Positions 51,858 to 60,169 of a DNA stretch of 64,000 bases are shown piece by piece. Origin of the DNA: Burkholderia ambifaria (lineage in GTDB: Bacteria > Pseudomonadota > Gammaproteobacteria > Burkholderiales > Burkholderiaceae); the NCBI RefSeq assembly GCF_001443045.1, contig NZ_LKPJ01000027.1:38400-102399 (forward strand), in the 5' to 3' direction. The notes beneath the pieces are model-generated. The model did no database searches, had not been told where the DNA came from, and saw only the letters and a program-made list of their open reading frames with translations. The stretch's first letter is position 1; each line of letters opens with the position of its first letter. The position numbers were made by a program, and so were the translations under genes.

Positions 51858-52118
51858 ATGCGCACGATTCACTTTTCGGATGCCCGCGGCAATCTGAAGA
51901 CGGTCATCGACCAGGTCGTCGACGACGCCGACGTGACGCTCATTACGCGTCGCGACGCGCCGAACGCGGTCATCATGTCGCAGGAATACTATGACAGCCT
52001 GATGGAGACGGTTCACCTGCTCCGCTCGCCGGCCAACGTCGCCCACCTCGAACGCTCGATTGCGCAATTGCGCAAGGGCAAGACGAAAGAGCACAAGCTG
52101 ACGGGGGACGATGAATGA
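51858..52118 (+). CDS. yefM: Antitoxin of the YefM/Phd family
   Basis: The product has 86 residues. The N-terminal DNA-binding part (MRTIHFSDARGNLKTVIDQV) and the conserved APNAVIMSQEYYDSLMETVHLLRSP stretch are hallmarks of YefM. It neutralises the toxin encoded by the next gene and represses the operon with it. The ribosome site GAGG precedes the ATG at 51858. The stop overlaps the toxin start (ATGA), giving coupled translation. Confidence 0.95.
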   Translation: MRTIHFSDARGNLKTVIDQVVDDADVTLITRRDAPNAVIMSQEYYDSLMETVHLLRSPANVAHLERSIAQLRKGKTKEHKLTGDDE

Positions 52119-52375
52119 GCGTACGCCGCGTGCTCTTTACTTCCGACGCGTGGGACGACTACGTTTATTGGCAAGACCGCAAGACGCTCAAGCGCATCAA
52201 CCAGCTCATTCGCGAAGCCCAACGTGCACCGTTCGAAGGCATCGGCAAACCCGAACCACTGAAGGCCAATCTGTCCGGGTTCTGGTCGCGCCGCATCGAC
52301 GATACGAACCGTTTGGTTTACGAAGCGGACGAACTTCAGATCAGCATCGTGTCCTGCCGCTATCATTACGAGTAG
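52115..52375 (+). CDS. yoeB: Toxin YoeB, ribosome-dependent mRNA endonuclease
   Basis: The product has 86 residues. It cuts mRNA in the ribosomal A site and so stops growth when not bound by YefM. The catalytic residues known from E. coli YoeB (Glu46, Arg65, His83, Tyr84) are present at one-residue shift as Glu47, Arg66, His84 and Tyr85 (GKPEPLKANL, DDTNRLVYE, CRYHYE). The RINQLIREAQRAPFEGIGKP segment is typical of the Txe/YoeB family. The toxin is therefore expected to be active. Confidence 0.95.
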   Translation: MSVRRVLFTSDAWDDYVYWQDRKTLKRINQLIREAQRAPFEGIGKPEPLKANLSGFWSRRIDDTNRLVYEADELQISIVSCRYHYE

Positions 52376-52598
52376 CGTCAATCCTCCCGCCCTCTCCTTA
52401 CCCGCTTACGGCGCCGGCAGCGGCCGGGACGCCACGCTCGCTTGCTCGTCGCTACCAGTCAGGCAACTGAACCCCGCGCGATGATCTTCGGCGGCGACTC
52501 AACTATCTCGCTTCGCCGCAGGCACAACTGATCTTGCAGCAACGGGGGGCCGATTCGGTGATATCGTCGCCTGCTCGATCAACCTCCCGCATCGCTTC

Positions 52599-53222
52599 AT
52601 GCCCTATCGACTCATCGCGTTCGACTTCGACGGCACGCTCGCCGATTCGCTCGACTGCTTTCTCGCGGCGTTGACGGAGGCATCGCGCATGCACGGCTTT
52701 CGCGATGCGACGCCCGAGCTGCGCCCTGCGCTGCGCGGCATGTCTGCACGCGAGATCATCCGCGCGCTCGAGGTGCCGATGTGGAAAGTGCCGCGCGTGA
52801 CGATCGACATGCGGCGGCTGATGCGGCCGCGCATCGCACACGTGACGCTGTTCCCCGGCGTCGACGCAACCTTCGACGCGCTCGCCGCGCGCGGCATCCG
52901 CATCGCGATCGCCACGTCGAACACCGAGGACATCGTGCGCGACCGGCTCGGCCCGCACGCGAGCCGCTGCGTCGATACGTTCGCGTGCGGCATTCCACTG
53001 TTCGGCAAGGCGCGCCGGCTGCGCGCGCTCGTGCGCGAAGCGGGCGTGCAGCCCGCCGACGTGCTGTACGTCGGCGATGAAATCCGCGATGCCGAAGCGG
53101 CACGCCGCGCGCGCGTCGCGTTCCAGGGCGTCGCCTGGGGTTACACGGCCCCCGACGCGTTGCAGGCGCATTGCGCGACGCCATTGCTGCCGAGCCTCGA
53201 CGCATTGCTCGATCGCGTGTGA
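52599..53222 (+). CDS. HAD-superfamily hydrolase (phosphoglycolate-phosphatase-like)
   Basis: The product has 207 residues. The HAD motifs are complete: FDFDGTLADS (nucleophile Asp9, acid Asp11), ATSNTEDIV (motif II), and YVGDEIRDAEAARRA (motif IV), with a cap domain between. It should remove phosphate from a small molecule. The start has no clear ribosome site but fits the family exactly, since the DFDGT motif begins at residue 9. Substrate unknown. Confidence 0.92.
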   Translation: MPYRLIAFDFDGTLADSLDCFLAALTEASRMHGFRDATPELRPALRGMSAREIIRALEVPMWKVPRVTIDMRRLMRPRIAHVTLFPGVDATFDALAARGIRIAIATSNTEDIVRDRLGPHASRCVDTFACGIPLFGKARRLRALVREAGVQPADVLYVGDEIRDAEAARRARVAFQGVAWGYTAPDALQAHCATPLLPSLDALLDRV

Positions 53223-53619
53223 CGGTGCCGCGCGAATCGCTCGTTCGACTCGACGCGTCGTGAAGTAACCACGGATGCCCTGCACGCACGACGATGAAAC
53301 GCCGATGACATGCGGGCACATCGCATCGGTTAAATACGCGTCGCGCACGCAAGAATTGCCGCCGCGATGCACGCGACAAGTACGCACTACCTGTCCGCAC
53401 GCGCACGCATCGATTCGTCTTACCAACCGTTACACAAACCACAGCGCGGTTGCACCTGCTACCGGATCGCTCTCCTAGAATCAGTCGGGCCGGGAAACAC
53501 TTCGAACGCCGCCGCGGCAGAGCGGCAATCGAGTCCGGCCCGGGCGCGCCCGGTCTCTCGCACAGCTGCGGATCACGCGATCCGCCCGTTAATCAGAGCC
53601 CCGATCGAAAGGAGGTCCC
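53223..53619. other. Intergenic region before the DUF4142 gene
   Basis: It contains a TAGAAT -10-like element about 150 bp before the DUF4142 start and a G+C-rich inverted repeat with a long loop (GGGCCGG near 53487 and CCGGCCC near 53540) in the leader. No protein frame here has support. The end of this stretch carries the excellent ribosome site of the next gene. Confidence 0.4.
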
Positions 53620-54192
53620 ATGAACCGCTTTCCCCAAATCTCGCGCCTTGCACTGTCTGCCGCTGGCCTGCTTCTCGTCGCCGTGACGGCGACCGCGCAA
53701 ACCGCGCAACCGGCGCCTTCCGCACCGGCCACCACCACGCAAACACGCATCCACGAAGCCGACCAGACGTTCATCACGGACGGCACGAAAACCGTGTCGA
53801 CGCAGCACGACGCCGCGCGCATCGCCGATTCGCGCACGTCGGACAGCCAGGTGAAGGCATTCGCGCAACGCGTGTCGACCGACGATGAGAAGATCATCCA
53901 GGCGATGCGCGCGGCCAGCCCGCGCGGCATCGACGTGCCGGCCAACAATCCCGACACGACCGTGCTGGACAGCATCAAGAACCTGCGCGGCGCGGAATTC
54001 GACAAGGCGTACATCGAGCAGGTCGCGCTCGCCGGCCAGCAGAAGACGATCTCGGCATTCCAGGCCGAAATCGCGTCGGGCCGCGACACGAAGCTGAAGG
54101 AAGTCGCACGCCAGGCGCTGCCGATCCTGCAGGCGCACTACGCGGACGCGCAGAAGCTCGCGCAGCGTCATCACCTCGCATCGGCGCAGTAA
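53620..54192 (+). CDS. DUF4142 domain protein, exported
   Basis: The product has 190 residues with a signal peptide (cleavage after ATA near residue 25). The DUF4142 domain follows as a helical bundle of ferritin-like type: EADQTFITDGTKTVSTQHDA, SQVKAFAQRVSTDDEKI, and AYIEQVALAGQQKTISAFQ. Members are periplasmic and often linked with stress. An almost perfect ribosome site (AAAGGAGGT) precedes the start. The function is not known; the metal-binding residues of true ferritins are not obvious. Confidence 0.9.
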   Translation: MNRFPQISRLALSAAGLLLVAVTATAQTAQPAPSAPATTTQTRIHEADQTFITDGTKTVSTQHDAARIADSRTSDSQVKAFAQRVSTDDEKIIQAMRAASPRGIDVPANNPDTTVLDSIKNLRGAEFDKAYIEQVALAGQQKTISAFQAEIASGRDTKLKEVARQALPILQAHYADAQKLAQRHHLASAQ

Positions 54193-54301
54193 CGCGATGC
54201 ACCGCCGCGCATCGTGCGCGGCACCCCGCTTCCCCCCGTCGCGTCGCCGTCCCCCTCTCCGGCGGCGCGACGCACATCCCGCACGCGATACGCGACCGAC
54301 G

Positions 54302-54901
54302 TTACGTCGCGAGCTTCGCTTTCAATCGTTCGCTGACTTCCGGCCATTCGTCGTCGATGATGCTGAAGCGCACCGAATTGCGCTTGCGGCCGTCGGGCAT
54401 GATCCGTTCGTGGCGCACGATCCCTTCCTGCTTCGCGCCGAGCCGCAGAATCGCCGCGCGTGATGTCTCGTTCAGCTCGTCGGTCGTGAACTGCACGCGC
54501 ACGCAGTGCAGCGTGTCGAACGCGTATGCCAGCAGCAGCCATTTCGCTTCGGTATTCGCGTGCGTGCGCTGCGCCGATTCGCTCAGCCACGTGTGACCGA
54601 TCTCGAGCTTGCGGTTCTTGCGGTCGATCTTCCAGAAGCGCGTGCTGCCGATCGCGCGGCCCGACGCACGCTCGACGATCACGAACGGCATCACGGTGCC
54701 GGCCGCGCGGCCTTGCAGTGCGCTGTCGAGATACGCGTCGACCGTGTCTTCTCCCGGCACGACCGTGACCTTCAGGTTCCACAATTGCCCGTCCGCGGCG
54801 GCATCGAGCAGCGCCTGCCGGTCGGATGCCTCGAGCGGCCGCAGTACGATGCGCTCGCCCGTGAGTGTCGGTTGTTCGACAGAAGATGAAGCGTCGGTCA
54901 T
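54302..54901 (-). CDS. GNAT-family acetyltransferase (RimJ/RimL type)
   Basis: The product has 199 residues. Typical RimJ/RimL landmarks: LTGERIVLRPLEASDRQALL at the start, AIGSTRFWKIDRKNRKLEIG, the acetyl-CoA-binding helix region NTEAKWLLLAYAFDTL, and FTTDELNETSRAAILRLGAK, which matches the family's N-x-x-S-x-x-A-I-x-x-L-G motif. It would acetylate a protein N-terminus or a small amine. It is convergent with the DUF4142 gene and 69 bp upstream of it lies the end of the LysR gene. Confidence 0.92.
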   Translation of the reverse strand: MTDASSSVEQPTLTGERIVLRPLEASDRQALLDAAADGQLWNLKVTVVPGEDTVDAYLDSALQGRAAGTVMPFVIVERASGRAIGSTRFWKIDRKNRKLEIGHTWLSESAQRTHANTEAKWLLLAYAFDTLHCVRVQFTTDELNETSRAAILRLGAKQEGIVRHERIMPDGRKRNSVRFSIIDDEWPEVSERLKAKLAT

Positions 54902-54969
54902 GACGGGTTCCGTTTCCGTGAAGAGGAGGATGACGCTGCGCGCAGCGACACGCCATCATACGGCGAGCG

Positions 54970-55884
54970 TCAGCGCGGCAGCGCAGCGAGCCGCTCGCGA
55001 ATCGCCTTCGCTTCGTCGCGCAGCGCATCGGCGAATGCGTCGACGAGCAGGCTCTTCGGCCGGTGCTCGGGCACGATCACGCTGACGCGGTATGGAAACG
55101 AGCGCGTGAGCGGCCGCACGTGCAGGTCGCGCCCGACGAAATCGAGCGCGGTCAGCGGATTGACAATCGCGGCGCCGAGCCCCTGCCGCACGAACGCGCA
55201 CACCGACACGGCCGACGGCGTCTCGACCACCGAACGCGGCGCGACGCCGAGCTGCGCGAACGCCTCGTCGATCAGGATCCGGTACGGGTCGTTCAGCGAC
55301 AGGCTCACGAACGGACGATCGGCGAGATCCGCGAGATCGATCGCGCGCTGCGCGAGCAGCGGATGGCCGTCGGGCAGCACGCACACCTCGTCGACTTCGA
55401 GCAGCGGCGTGAGCACGGTGCCGGCCGGCGCGACGTCGTGCTCGGTCAGCCCGAGATCGTAACGCTGCGCGGTCAGCCACTCTTCGAGCACGGGCGACTC
55501 CTGCGTCGCGACCGACACGCTGACACTCGCATGCGCGCCGTGAAAGCGCCGGCAGGCGCCGGGCAGGATCGCGTGCGAAAACGCCGGCAGCGCGATCACC
55601 GACAGCTGCCCGTCGCGAAACTCGCGCAGCCGCGCGGCCGTCGCCGCGACGCGCTCGAGCCCCACATACGCGAGCCGCACGTCGTCGAACAGCGTGAGCG
55701 CGGCCATCGTCGGCCGCAGCCGGCCGTGCGAGCGCTCGAACAGCGCGAAGCCGACCACCTGCTCCATTCGCGCGAGCTCGCGGCTGATCGTGGGCTGCGA
55801 CGTGTAGAGCATTTCGGCCGCTCGCGTCGTGCTGCCGGTGACCATCAGCGCGCGGAAGACCTCGATGTGCCGATGTGTGAGCAT
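54970..55884 (-). CDS. LysR-family transcriptional regulator divergent from the lysA-like gene
   Basis: The product has 304 residues. The N-terminal winged helix-turn-helix is typical (HIEVFRALMVTGSTTRAAEM then SQPTISRELARMEQ), and the rest is the two-lobed effector-binding domain. It starts 108 bp from the divergent diaminopimelate-decarboxylase-like gene, the classic arrangement of LysR regulators with the target gene; in E. coli LysR itself controls lysA in this way. The ligand is therefore plausibly diaminopimelate or lysine, but that is inference. Confidence 0.92.
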   Translation of the reverse strand: MLTHRHIEVFRALMVTGSTTRAAEMLYTSQPTISRELARMEQVVGFALFERSHGRLRPTMAALTLFDDVRLAYVGLERVAATAARLREFRDGQLSVIALPAFSHAILPGACRRFHGAHASVSVSVATQESPVLEEWLTAQRYDLGLTEHDVAPAGTVLTPLLEVDEVCVLPDGHPLLAQRAIDLADLADRPFVSLSLNDPYRILIDEAFAQLGVAPRSVVETPSAVSVCAFVRQGLGAAIVNPLTALDFVGRDLHVRPLTRSFPYRVSVIVPEHRPKSLLVDAFADALRDEAKAIRERLAALPR

Positions 55885-55992
55885 GATCTTCTATATCAGA
55901 AATGAATCGAATGTCGATAAACAGGCATTTTACTGTATAGGCGTTCAGGCGCATCATCACGCTATCCGTTCATTCGATCAGACTCATCCGCC
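55885..55992. promoter_or_regulatory. LysR/lysA divergent control region
   Basis: ATCGA (55906-55910) and TCGAT (55914-55918) make a 13-bp palindrome, which sits inside a longer T-N11-A-type LysR box (TATC to GATA). AT-rich sequence with a possible -10 (near TGTATAGG, 55934-55941) follows towards lysA. Both genes are probably controlled from here. Confidence 0.55.
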
Positions 55993-57231
55993 ATGTCCCT
56001 CGATTCCCGCCAGCTCGCCGCGCTCGCGCAGCAATACGGCACCCCGCTGTGGGTGTACGACGCCGACGTCATCCGCGACCGCATCGCCCAACTGCGTCAG
56101 TTCGACGTGATCCGCTACGCGCAGAAGGCAAACTCGAACCTGCATATCCTGAAGCTGATGCGCGACGAAGGCGCGTGCGTCGACGCCGTGTCGCTCGGCG
56201 AGATCGAGCGCAGCCTTGCGGCCGGGTTCAGTCCGACAGGCGAGCCGGAAGGCGTCGTGTTCACGGCCGACCTGATCGACCGGCCGACGCTCGCGGCCGT
56301 GCTGAAGCACGGCGTGACCGTGAACGCCGGCTCGCTCGACATGCTCGCGCGCGTCGGCGAGCATGCGCCCGGCCATCGCGTGTGGCTGCGCGTGAACCCG
56401 GGCTTCGGCCACGGCCATAGCAACAAGACCAACACCGGCGGCCCGCAGAGCAAGCACGGGATCTGGATCGACGACGTGCCGCGCGCGATCGAGATCGTGC
56501 GCCAGTATGGCCTGAAGCTGGTCGGCATCCACATGCATATCGGCTCGGGCGTCGACTACGGCCACCTGTCGCAGGTGTGCGATGCGATGGTCGACCTCGT
56601 CACGTCGCTCGGCCACGACATCGAAGCCATCTCCGCCGGCGGCGGGCTGTCGATCCCGTATCGCGACGGCGAACCGCGCGTCGACGTCGGTCACTACTTC
56701 AGCCAGTGGGACGCCGCGCGCAAGCGGATCGAACGGCATCTCGGCCACGCGGTGCGCATCGAGATCGAGCCGGGCCGCTTCCTCGTCGCCGAGGCCGGCA
56801 CGCTCGTCACCGAAGTGCAGGCCGTGAACCACCGGCCGAAGCACGACTTCGTGCTGATCGATGCGGGCTTCAACGACCTGATGCGTCCGTCGATGTACGG
56901 CAGCTACCACGCGGTGTCCGTGCACACGCACGACGGCGCGCTGCCCGCGGGCCGGCCGCTCGTCGACATCGCGATCGCGGGGCCGCTGTGCGAGTCCGGC
57001 GACGTCTTCACGCAGGACGCAGGCGGCGTGGTCACGCACCGCAAGCTCGCGCAACCGCAGATCGGCGACCTGCTGTTCCTGCACGATGCAGGCGCGTACG
57101 GCGCATCGATGTCCTCGAACTACAACAGCCGGCCGCTCGCGCCGGAAGTGCTCGTCGATCGCGGCATGCCGCGGCTGATCCGCCGCCGGCAGACGATCGA
57201 CGAACTGCTCGCGCTCGAAACGTTCGAGTAA
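55993..57231 (+). CDS. lysA: Diaminopimelate decarboxylase-like enzyme (LysA family, PLP-dependent)
   Basis: The product has 412 residues and belongs to the fold-III PLP decarboxylases. PLP would bind Lys45 in IRYAQKANSN. Other motifs: GVTVNAGSLDMLARVGEHAP, the HIGSGVDYGHL loop, AGGGLSIPYRDGEP, the EIEPGRFLVAEAG phosphate motif, and the GPLCESGDVF motif that provides the catalytic Cys from the partner subunit. All are intact. It should make lysine from meso-diaminopimelate. As Burkholderia genomes often hold more than one copy, this may not be the main one. The adjacent LysR gene probably controls it. A terminator follows at 57270. Confidence 0.92.
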   Translation: MSLDSRQLAALAQQYGTPLWVYDADVIRDRIAQLRQFDVIRYAQKANSNLHILKLMRDEGACVDAVSLGEIERSLAAGFSPTGEPEGVVFTADLIDRPTLAAVLKHGVTVNAGSLDMLARVGEHAPGHRVWLRVNPGFGHGHSNKTNTGGPQSKHGIWIDDVPRAIEIVRQYGLKLVGIHMHIGSGVDYGHLSQVCDAMVDLVTSLGHDIEAISAGGGLSIPYRDGEPRVDVGHYFSQWDAARKRIERHLGHAVRIEIEPGRFLVAEAGTLVTEVQAVNHRPKHDFVLIDAGFNDLMRPSMYGSYHAVSVHTHDGALPAGRPLVDIAIAGPLCESGDVFTQDAGGVVTHRKLAQPQIGDLLFLHDAGAYGASMSSNYNSRPLAPEVLVDRGMPRLIRRRQTIDELLALETFE

Positions 57232-57269
57232 CACGCGCCTACGCGCCGCGTCCGACGCACCGGACGCCA

Positions 57270-57308
57270 ACGGCCAGGCTTGCCGCTACCGGCATGCCTG
57301 GCCGTTTT
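57270..57308 (+). terminator. Intrinsic terminator of lysA
   Basis: ACGGCCAGGC pairs with GCCTGGCCGT and an inner TGCCG pairs with CGGCA across a CTAC loop; TTTT follows at once. It begins 39 bp after the stop codon. Confidence 0.93.
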
Positions 57309-57802
57309 GCTTTTCGGCGGTTGCCCTCAGGGCAACCGCACGCGCATGGCGTAGCACCGGATGCTGCGCACCTCGTGCAACCGCAGCAGATCGCATGCAT
57401 CGCACTCCAAGCAGGGAGAAAAACATTCCACGCCACGCGGAAAGTCCGTGCATTTTTGGAAGCACTTTCCTTTTTGACAAAACTAAGATTGCCCTCAGTC
57501 GTTCAGCATTTGCGTCGCCGGATACGCATCGACGATGCAGCCGGCCTACCCCACTCGCAAGCCGCACGGGCACTCATGAACACGATGCTTGAACTCTTCG
57601 CCGCGCACCGTTACGCCACCGCGCGCGAACGCCTGCCGTAACGCATCGCGGCAAACGGCTCGCGCCGTCTCTCGCCGCTCCCTTTCCCGCGCCGCATTCC
57701 ACTGCGGCCCGCTTCCCGCCCACGGCGACGCCGCCCGTCGCCGCGGATACGTACGCCCAAAAATTTCGACAACGACGTTTCGACAACAACCCGGAGACAA
57801 CC
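57309..57802. other. Intergenic stretch with two further hairpins before the ABC transporter operon
   Basis: CGGTTGCCC (57318-57326) pairs with GGGCAACCG (57330-57338). A second, AT-richer element at 57439-57475 pairs GGAAA and GTGC with GCAC and TTTCC and is followed by TTTTT, so it looks like a terminator or attenuator. A short frame at 57576-57641 (21 codons) has no good ribosome site. The promoter of the transporter operon must lie in the right part, but no clear hexamers are visible. Confidence 0.45.
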
Positions 57803-58603
57803 ATGAAGCCCTTCACCCCGACGCTCAAGCAAACCCTCGCCGCCGCCCTCCTCTGCGTGGCCGCCACGGCATCGCATGCGGCGGACCTGCTCGACACCGT
57901 CAAGCAGGCCGGCGTGCTGAAGATCGCGCTCGAAGGCACGTACCCGCCGTTCGACTACCGCAACGCCGACGGGCAGCTCGAAGGGTTCGACGTCGACGTC
58001 GCGAAGGCGGTCGCCGCGCGGCTCGGCGTGAAGCCGCAATTCGTCACGACCGAATGGAGCGGGATTCTCGCGGGGCTGCAGGCCGGCAAGTTCGACGTGA
58101 TCGTCAACCAGGTCGCGATCACGCCGTCGCGCCAGCAGGCGCTCGACTTCAGCACGCCGTACGTGTATTCGTCCGCGCAACTGCTGCAACGCCAGAACGA
58201 CACGCGTGCGTTCAAGTCGCTCGACGAGCTCAAGGGCAAGAAGGTCGGCGTGACGATGGGCAGCAACTACGTCGATCTCGTGAAGACGGTGCCAGCGGTC
58301 GATCTGCAGGTCTATCCGGGCACGCCGGAGAACCTGCGCGACCTCGCGGCGGGCCGCATCGACGCGGCAGTGAACGACCGCCTGATGCTGAGCTACCTGA
58401 TCAAGAACTCGCACCTGCCGTTGCGTCCCGGCTCCGTGCTCGCCGGCGGCGAGGACCGGATGGGCATCCCGTTCCGCAAGGGCAATCCGAAGTTCGCGAA
58501 GGCGATCGATGACGCGGTCGCGTCGCTGCGGCAGGACGGCACGTTGAAGAAGATCTCGATGCAGTGGTTCGGTGCCGACACGACGAAGCCGATCGCGCAA
58601 TAA
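57803..58603 (+). CDS. Polar amino-acid ABC transporter, periplasmic binding protein
   Basis: The product has 266 residues with a signal peptide (cleavage after SHA near residue 26). The SBP_bac_3 domain follows: GVLKIALEGTYPPFDYRNAD, EGFDVDVAKAVAARLGVKP, and QVAITPSRQQALDFSTPY. These are close to the cystine-binding protein type (FliY/TcyJ), and the presence of a C-S lyase gene behind the operon supports a sulphur amino acid as ligand. A GGAG lies before the ATG. It is the first gene of a three-gene transporter operon. Confidence 0.93.
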   Translation: MKPFTPTLKQTLAAALLCVAATASHAADLLDTVKQAGVLKIALEGTYPPFDYRNADGQLEGFDVDVAKAVAARLGVKPQFVTTEWSGILAGLQAGKFDVIVNQVAITPSRQQALDFSTPYVYSSAQLLQRQNDTRAFKSLDELKGKKVGVTMGSNYVDLVKTVPAVDLQVYPGTPENLRDLAAGRIDAAVNDRLMLSYLIKNSHLPLRPGSVLAGGEDRMGIPFRKGNPKFAKAIDDAVASLRQDGTLKKISMQWFGADTTKPIAQ

Positions 58604-58690
58604 CGCAACCATCACGCGCCCGCGCGCACGAACGCGCGGGCGGCCCGCCGACACCTCGGCGGCACACGACACACAATCAGGAGACACGCG

Positions 58691-59350
58691 ATGGAAGCAC
58701 TCGATCTGGTCATTCATACCCTGCCCGTGATGGTGAAGGGCGCGCTGCTCACGCTGAAGTTCGCGGTGGCGTCGATGGCGCTCGGCCTCGTCGTCGGGCT
58801 CGTGGTCGCGATCATGCGGATCGGCAGCAACCGGCTCGCGTCCGGTCTCGCGCAGGGCTACGTCAGCCTGATGCGCGGCACGCCGCTGCTCGTGCAGATG
58901 TTCGTCGTCTACTACGGGCTGCCCGATCTCGGCATCACGCTCGACCCGACGACGGCCGGCATCTTCACGCTGACGCTCAACGCCGGCGCGTACCTGTCGG
59001 AAAGCATGCGCGGCGCGATCCTCGGCATCGGCCGCGGGCAATGGGCGGCCGCGCACAGCCTCGGCCTCACGCACGTGCAGACGCTGCGCTACATCGTCTG
59101 CCCGCAGGCGCTGCGCCTCGCGGTGCCGAGCCTCGGCAACACGCTGATCAGCCTGATCAAGGATACGTCGCTCGTATCCGTGATCACCGTCACCGAGCTG
59201 CTGCGCTCGACGCAGGAAGTGATCGCCGCGACGTTCCAGCCGCTGCCGCTGTACCTCGCGGCCGCCGCGATCTACTGGGTGCTGAGCACGCTGCTCACAC
59301 GGCTGCAGGGCCGCGTCGAGACGCGCCTCTCGCTGCCGTCCACGCATTGA
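58691..59350 (+). CDS. Polar amino-acid ABC transporter, permease
   Basis: The product has 219 residues and five membrane segments. It is of the His/Glu/Gln/Arg/opine type: MVKGALLTLKFAVASMALGL, RGTPLLVQMFVVYYGLPDLG, and the EAA loop GRGQWAAAHSLGLTHVQTLR that contacts the ATPase. An AGGAGA site precedes the ATG. It most likely works as a homodimer with the ATPase encoded next, since only one permease gene is present. Confidence 0.94.
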   Translation: MEALDLVIHTLPVMVKGALLTLKFAVASMALGLVVGLVVAIMRIGSNRLASGLAQGYVSLMRGTPLLVQMFVVYYGLPDLGITLDPTTAGIFTLTLNAGAYLSESMRGAILGIGRGQWAAAHSLGLTHVQTLRYIVCPQALRLAVPSLGNTLISLIKDTSLVSVITVTELLRSTQEVIAATFQPLPLYLAAAAIYWVLSTLLTRLQGRVETRLSLPSTH

Positions 59351-59394
59351 GCATGCGTACGTCATCCAACCCGAACCTCAACCACGGAGAATCC

Positions 59395-60120
59395 ATGATT
59401 ACGCTCGACAACGTATCGAAGTGGTATGGCAAGCATCAGGTCCTTTCGGCATGCAGCGCGGCGGTGTCGAAAGGCGAAGTGGTCGTCGTCTGCGGGCCGT
59501 CAGGCTCCGGCAAGTCGACGCTGATCAAGACGATCAACGGTCTCGAGCCGTTCCAGAAAGGCAGCATCGTCGTCGACGGCACGCGGCTCGGCGATCCCGC
59601 CGCGAAACTCGCGCAACTGCGTGCGCGCGTCGGCATGGTGTTCCAGCATTTCGAGCTGTTCCCGCATCTGTCGATCACCGACAACCTGACGCTCGCGCAG
59701 GTCAAGGTGCTCGGCCGCCGCAAGGACGAGGCAATCGAGAACGCGATGAAGCTGCTCGATCGCGTCGGCCTGAAGGCCCATGCGAACAAGTATCCGGGGC
59801 AGTTGTCCGGCGGGCAGCAGCAACGCGTCGCGATTGCGCGCGCACTGTCGATGAACCCGGTCGCGATGCTGTTCGACGAGCCGACGTCCGCGCTCGACCC
59901 CGAGATGATCAACGAAGTGCTCGACGTGATGGTTGAGCTCGCGCGCGACGGCATGACGATGGTGTGCGTCACGCACGAGATGGGTTTCGCGAGGAAGGTC
60001 GCGCATCGCGTGATCTTCATGGACCAGGGCGCGGTGGTCGAGGATGCGGCGAGCGACGCGTTCTTCGCCGCGCCGCGCTCCGAACGCGCACGCGACTTCC
60101 TCGACAAGATCCTGCACTGA
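59395..60120 (+). CDS. Polar amino-acid ABC transporter, ATP-binding protein
   Basis: The product has 241 residues. Walker A is GPSGSGKST (about 34-42), the ABC signature is LSGGQQQRVAIARAL, Walker B is AMLFDEPTSALDP, and the switch His lies in CVTHEMGF. These match the GlnQ/HisP/TcyC group. It powers the binding protein and permease encoded upstream. It ends 49 bp before the C-S lyase gene, so all four genes may form one transcript. Confidence 0.95.
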   Translation: MITLDNVSKWYGKHQVLSACSAAVSKGEVVVVCGPSGSGKSTLIKTINGLEPFQKGSIVVDGTRLGDPAAKLAQLRARVGMVFQHFELFPHLSITDNLTLAQVKVLGRRKDEAIENAMKLLDRVGLKAHANKYPGQLSGGQQQRVAIARALSMNPVAMLFDEPTSALDPEMINEVLDVMVELARDGMTMVCVTHEMGFARKVAHRVIFMDQGAVVEDAASDAFFAAPRSERARDFLDKILH

Positions 60121-60169
60121 CCGTGCGGCGGTCTCGCTCCGATTTGACTGACTTTCAAAGGACGACATC

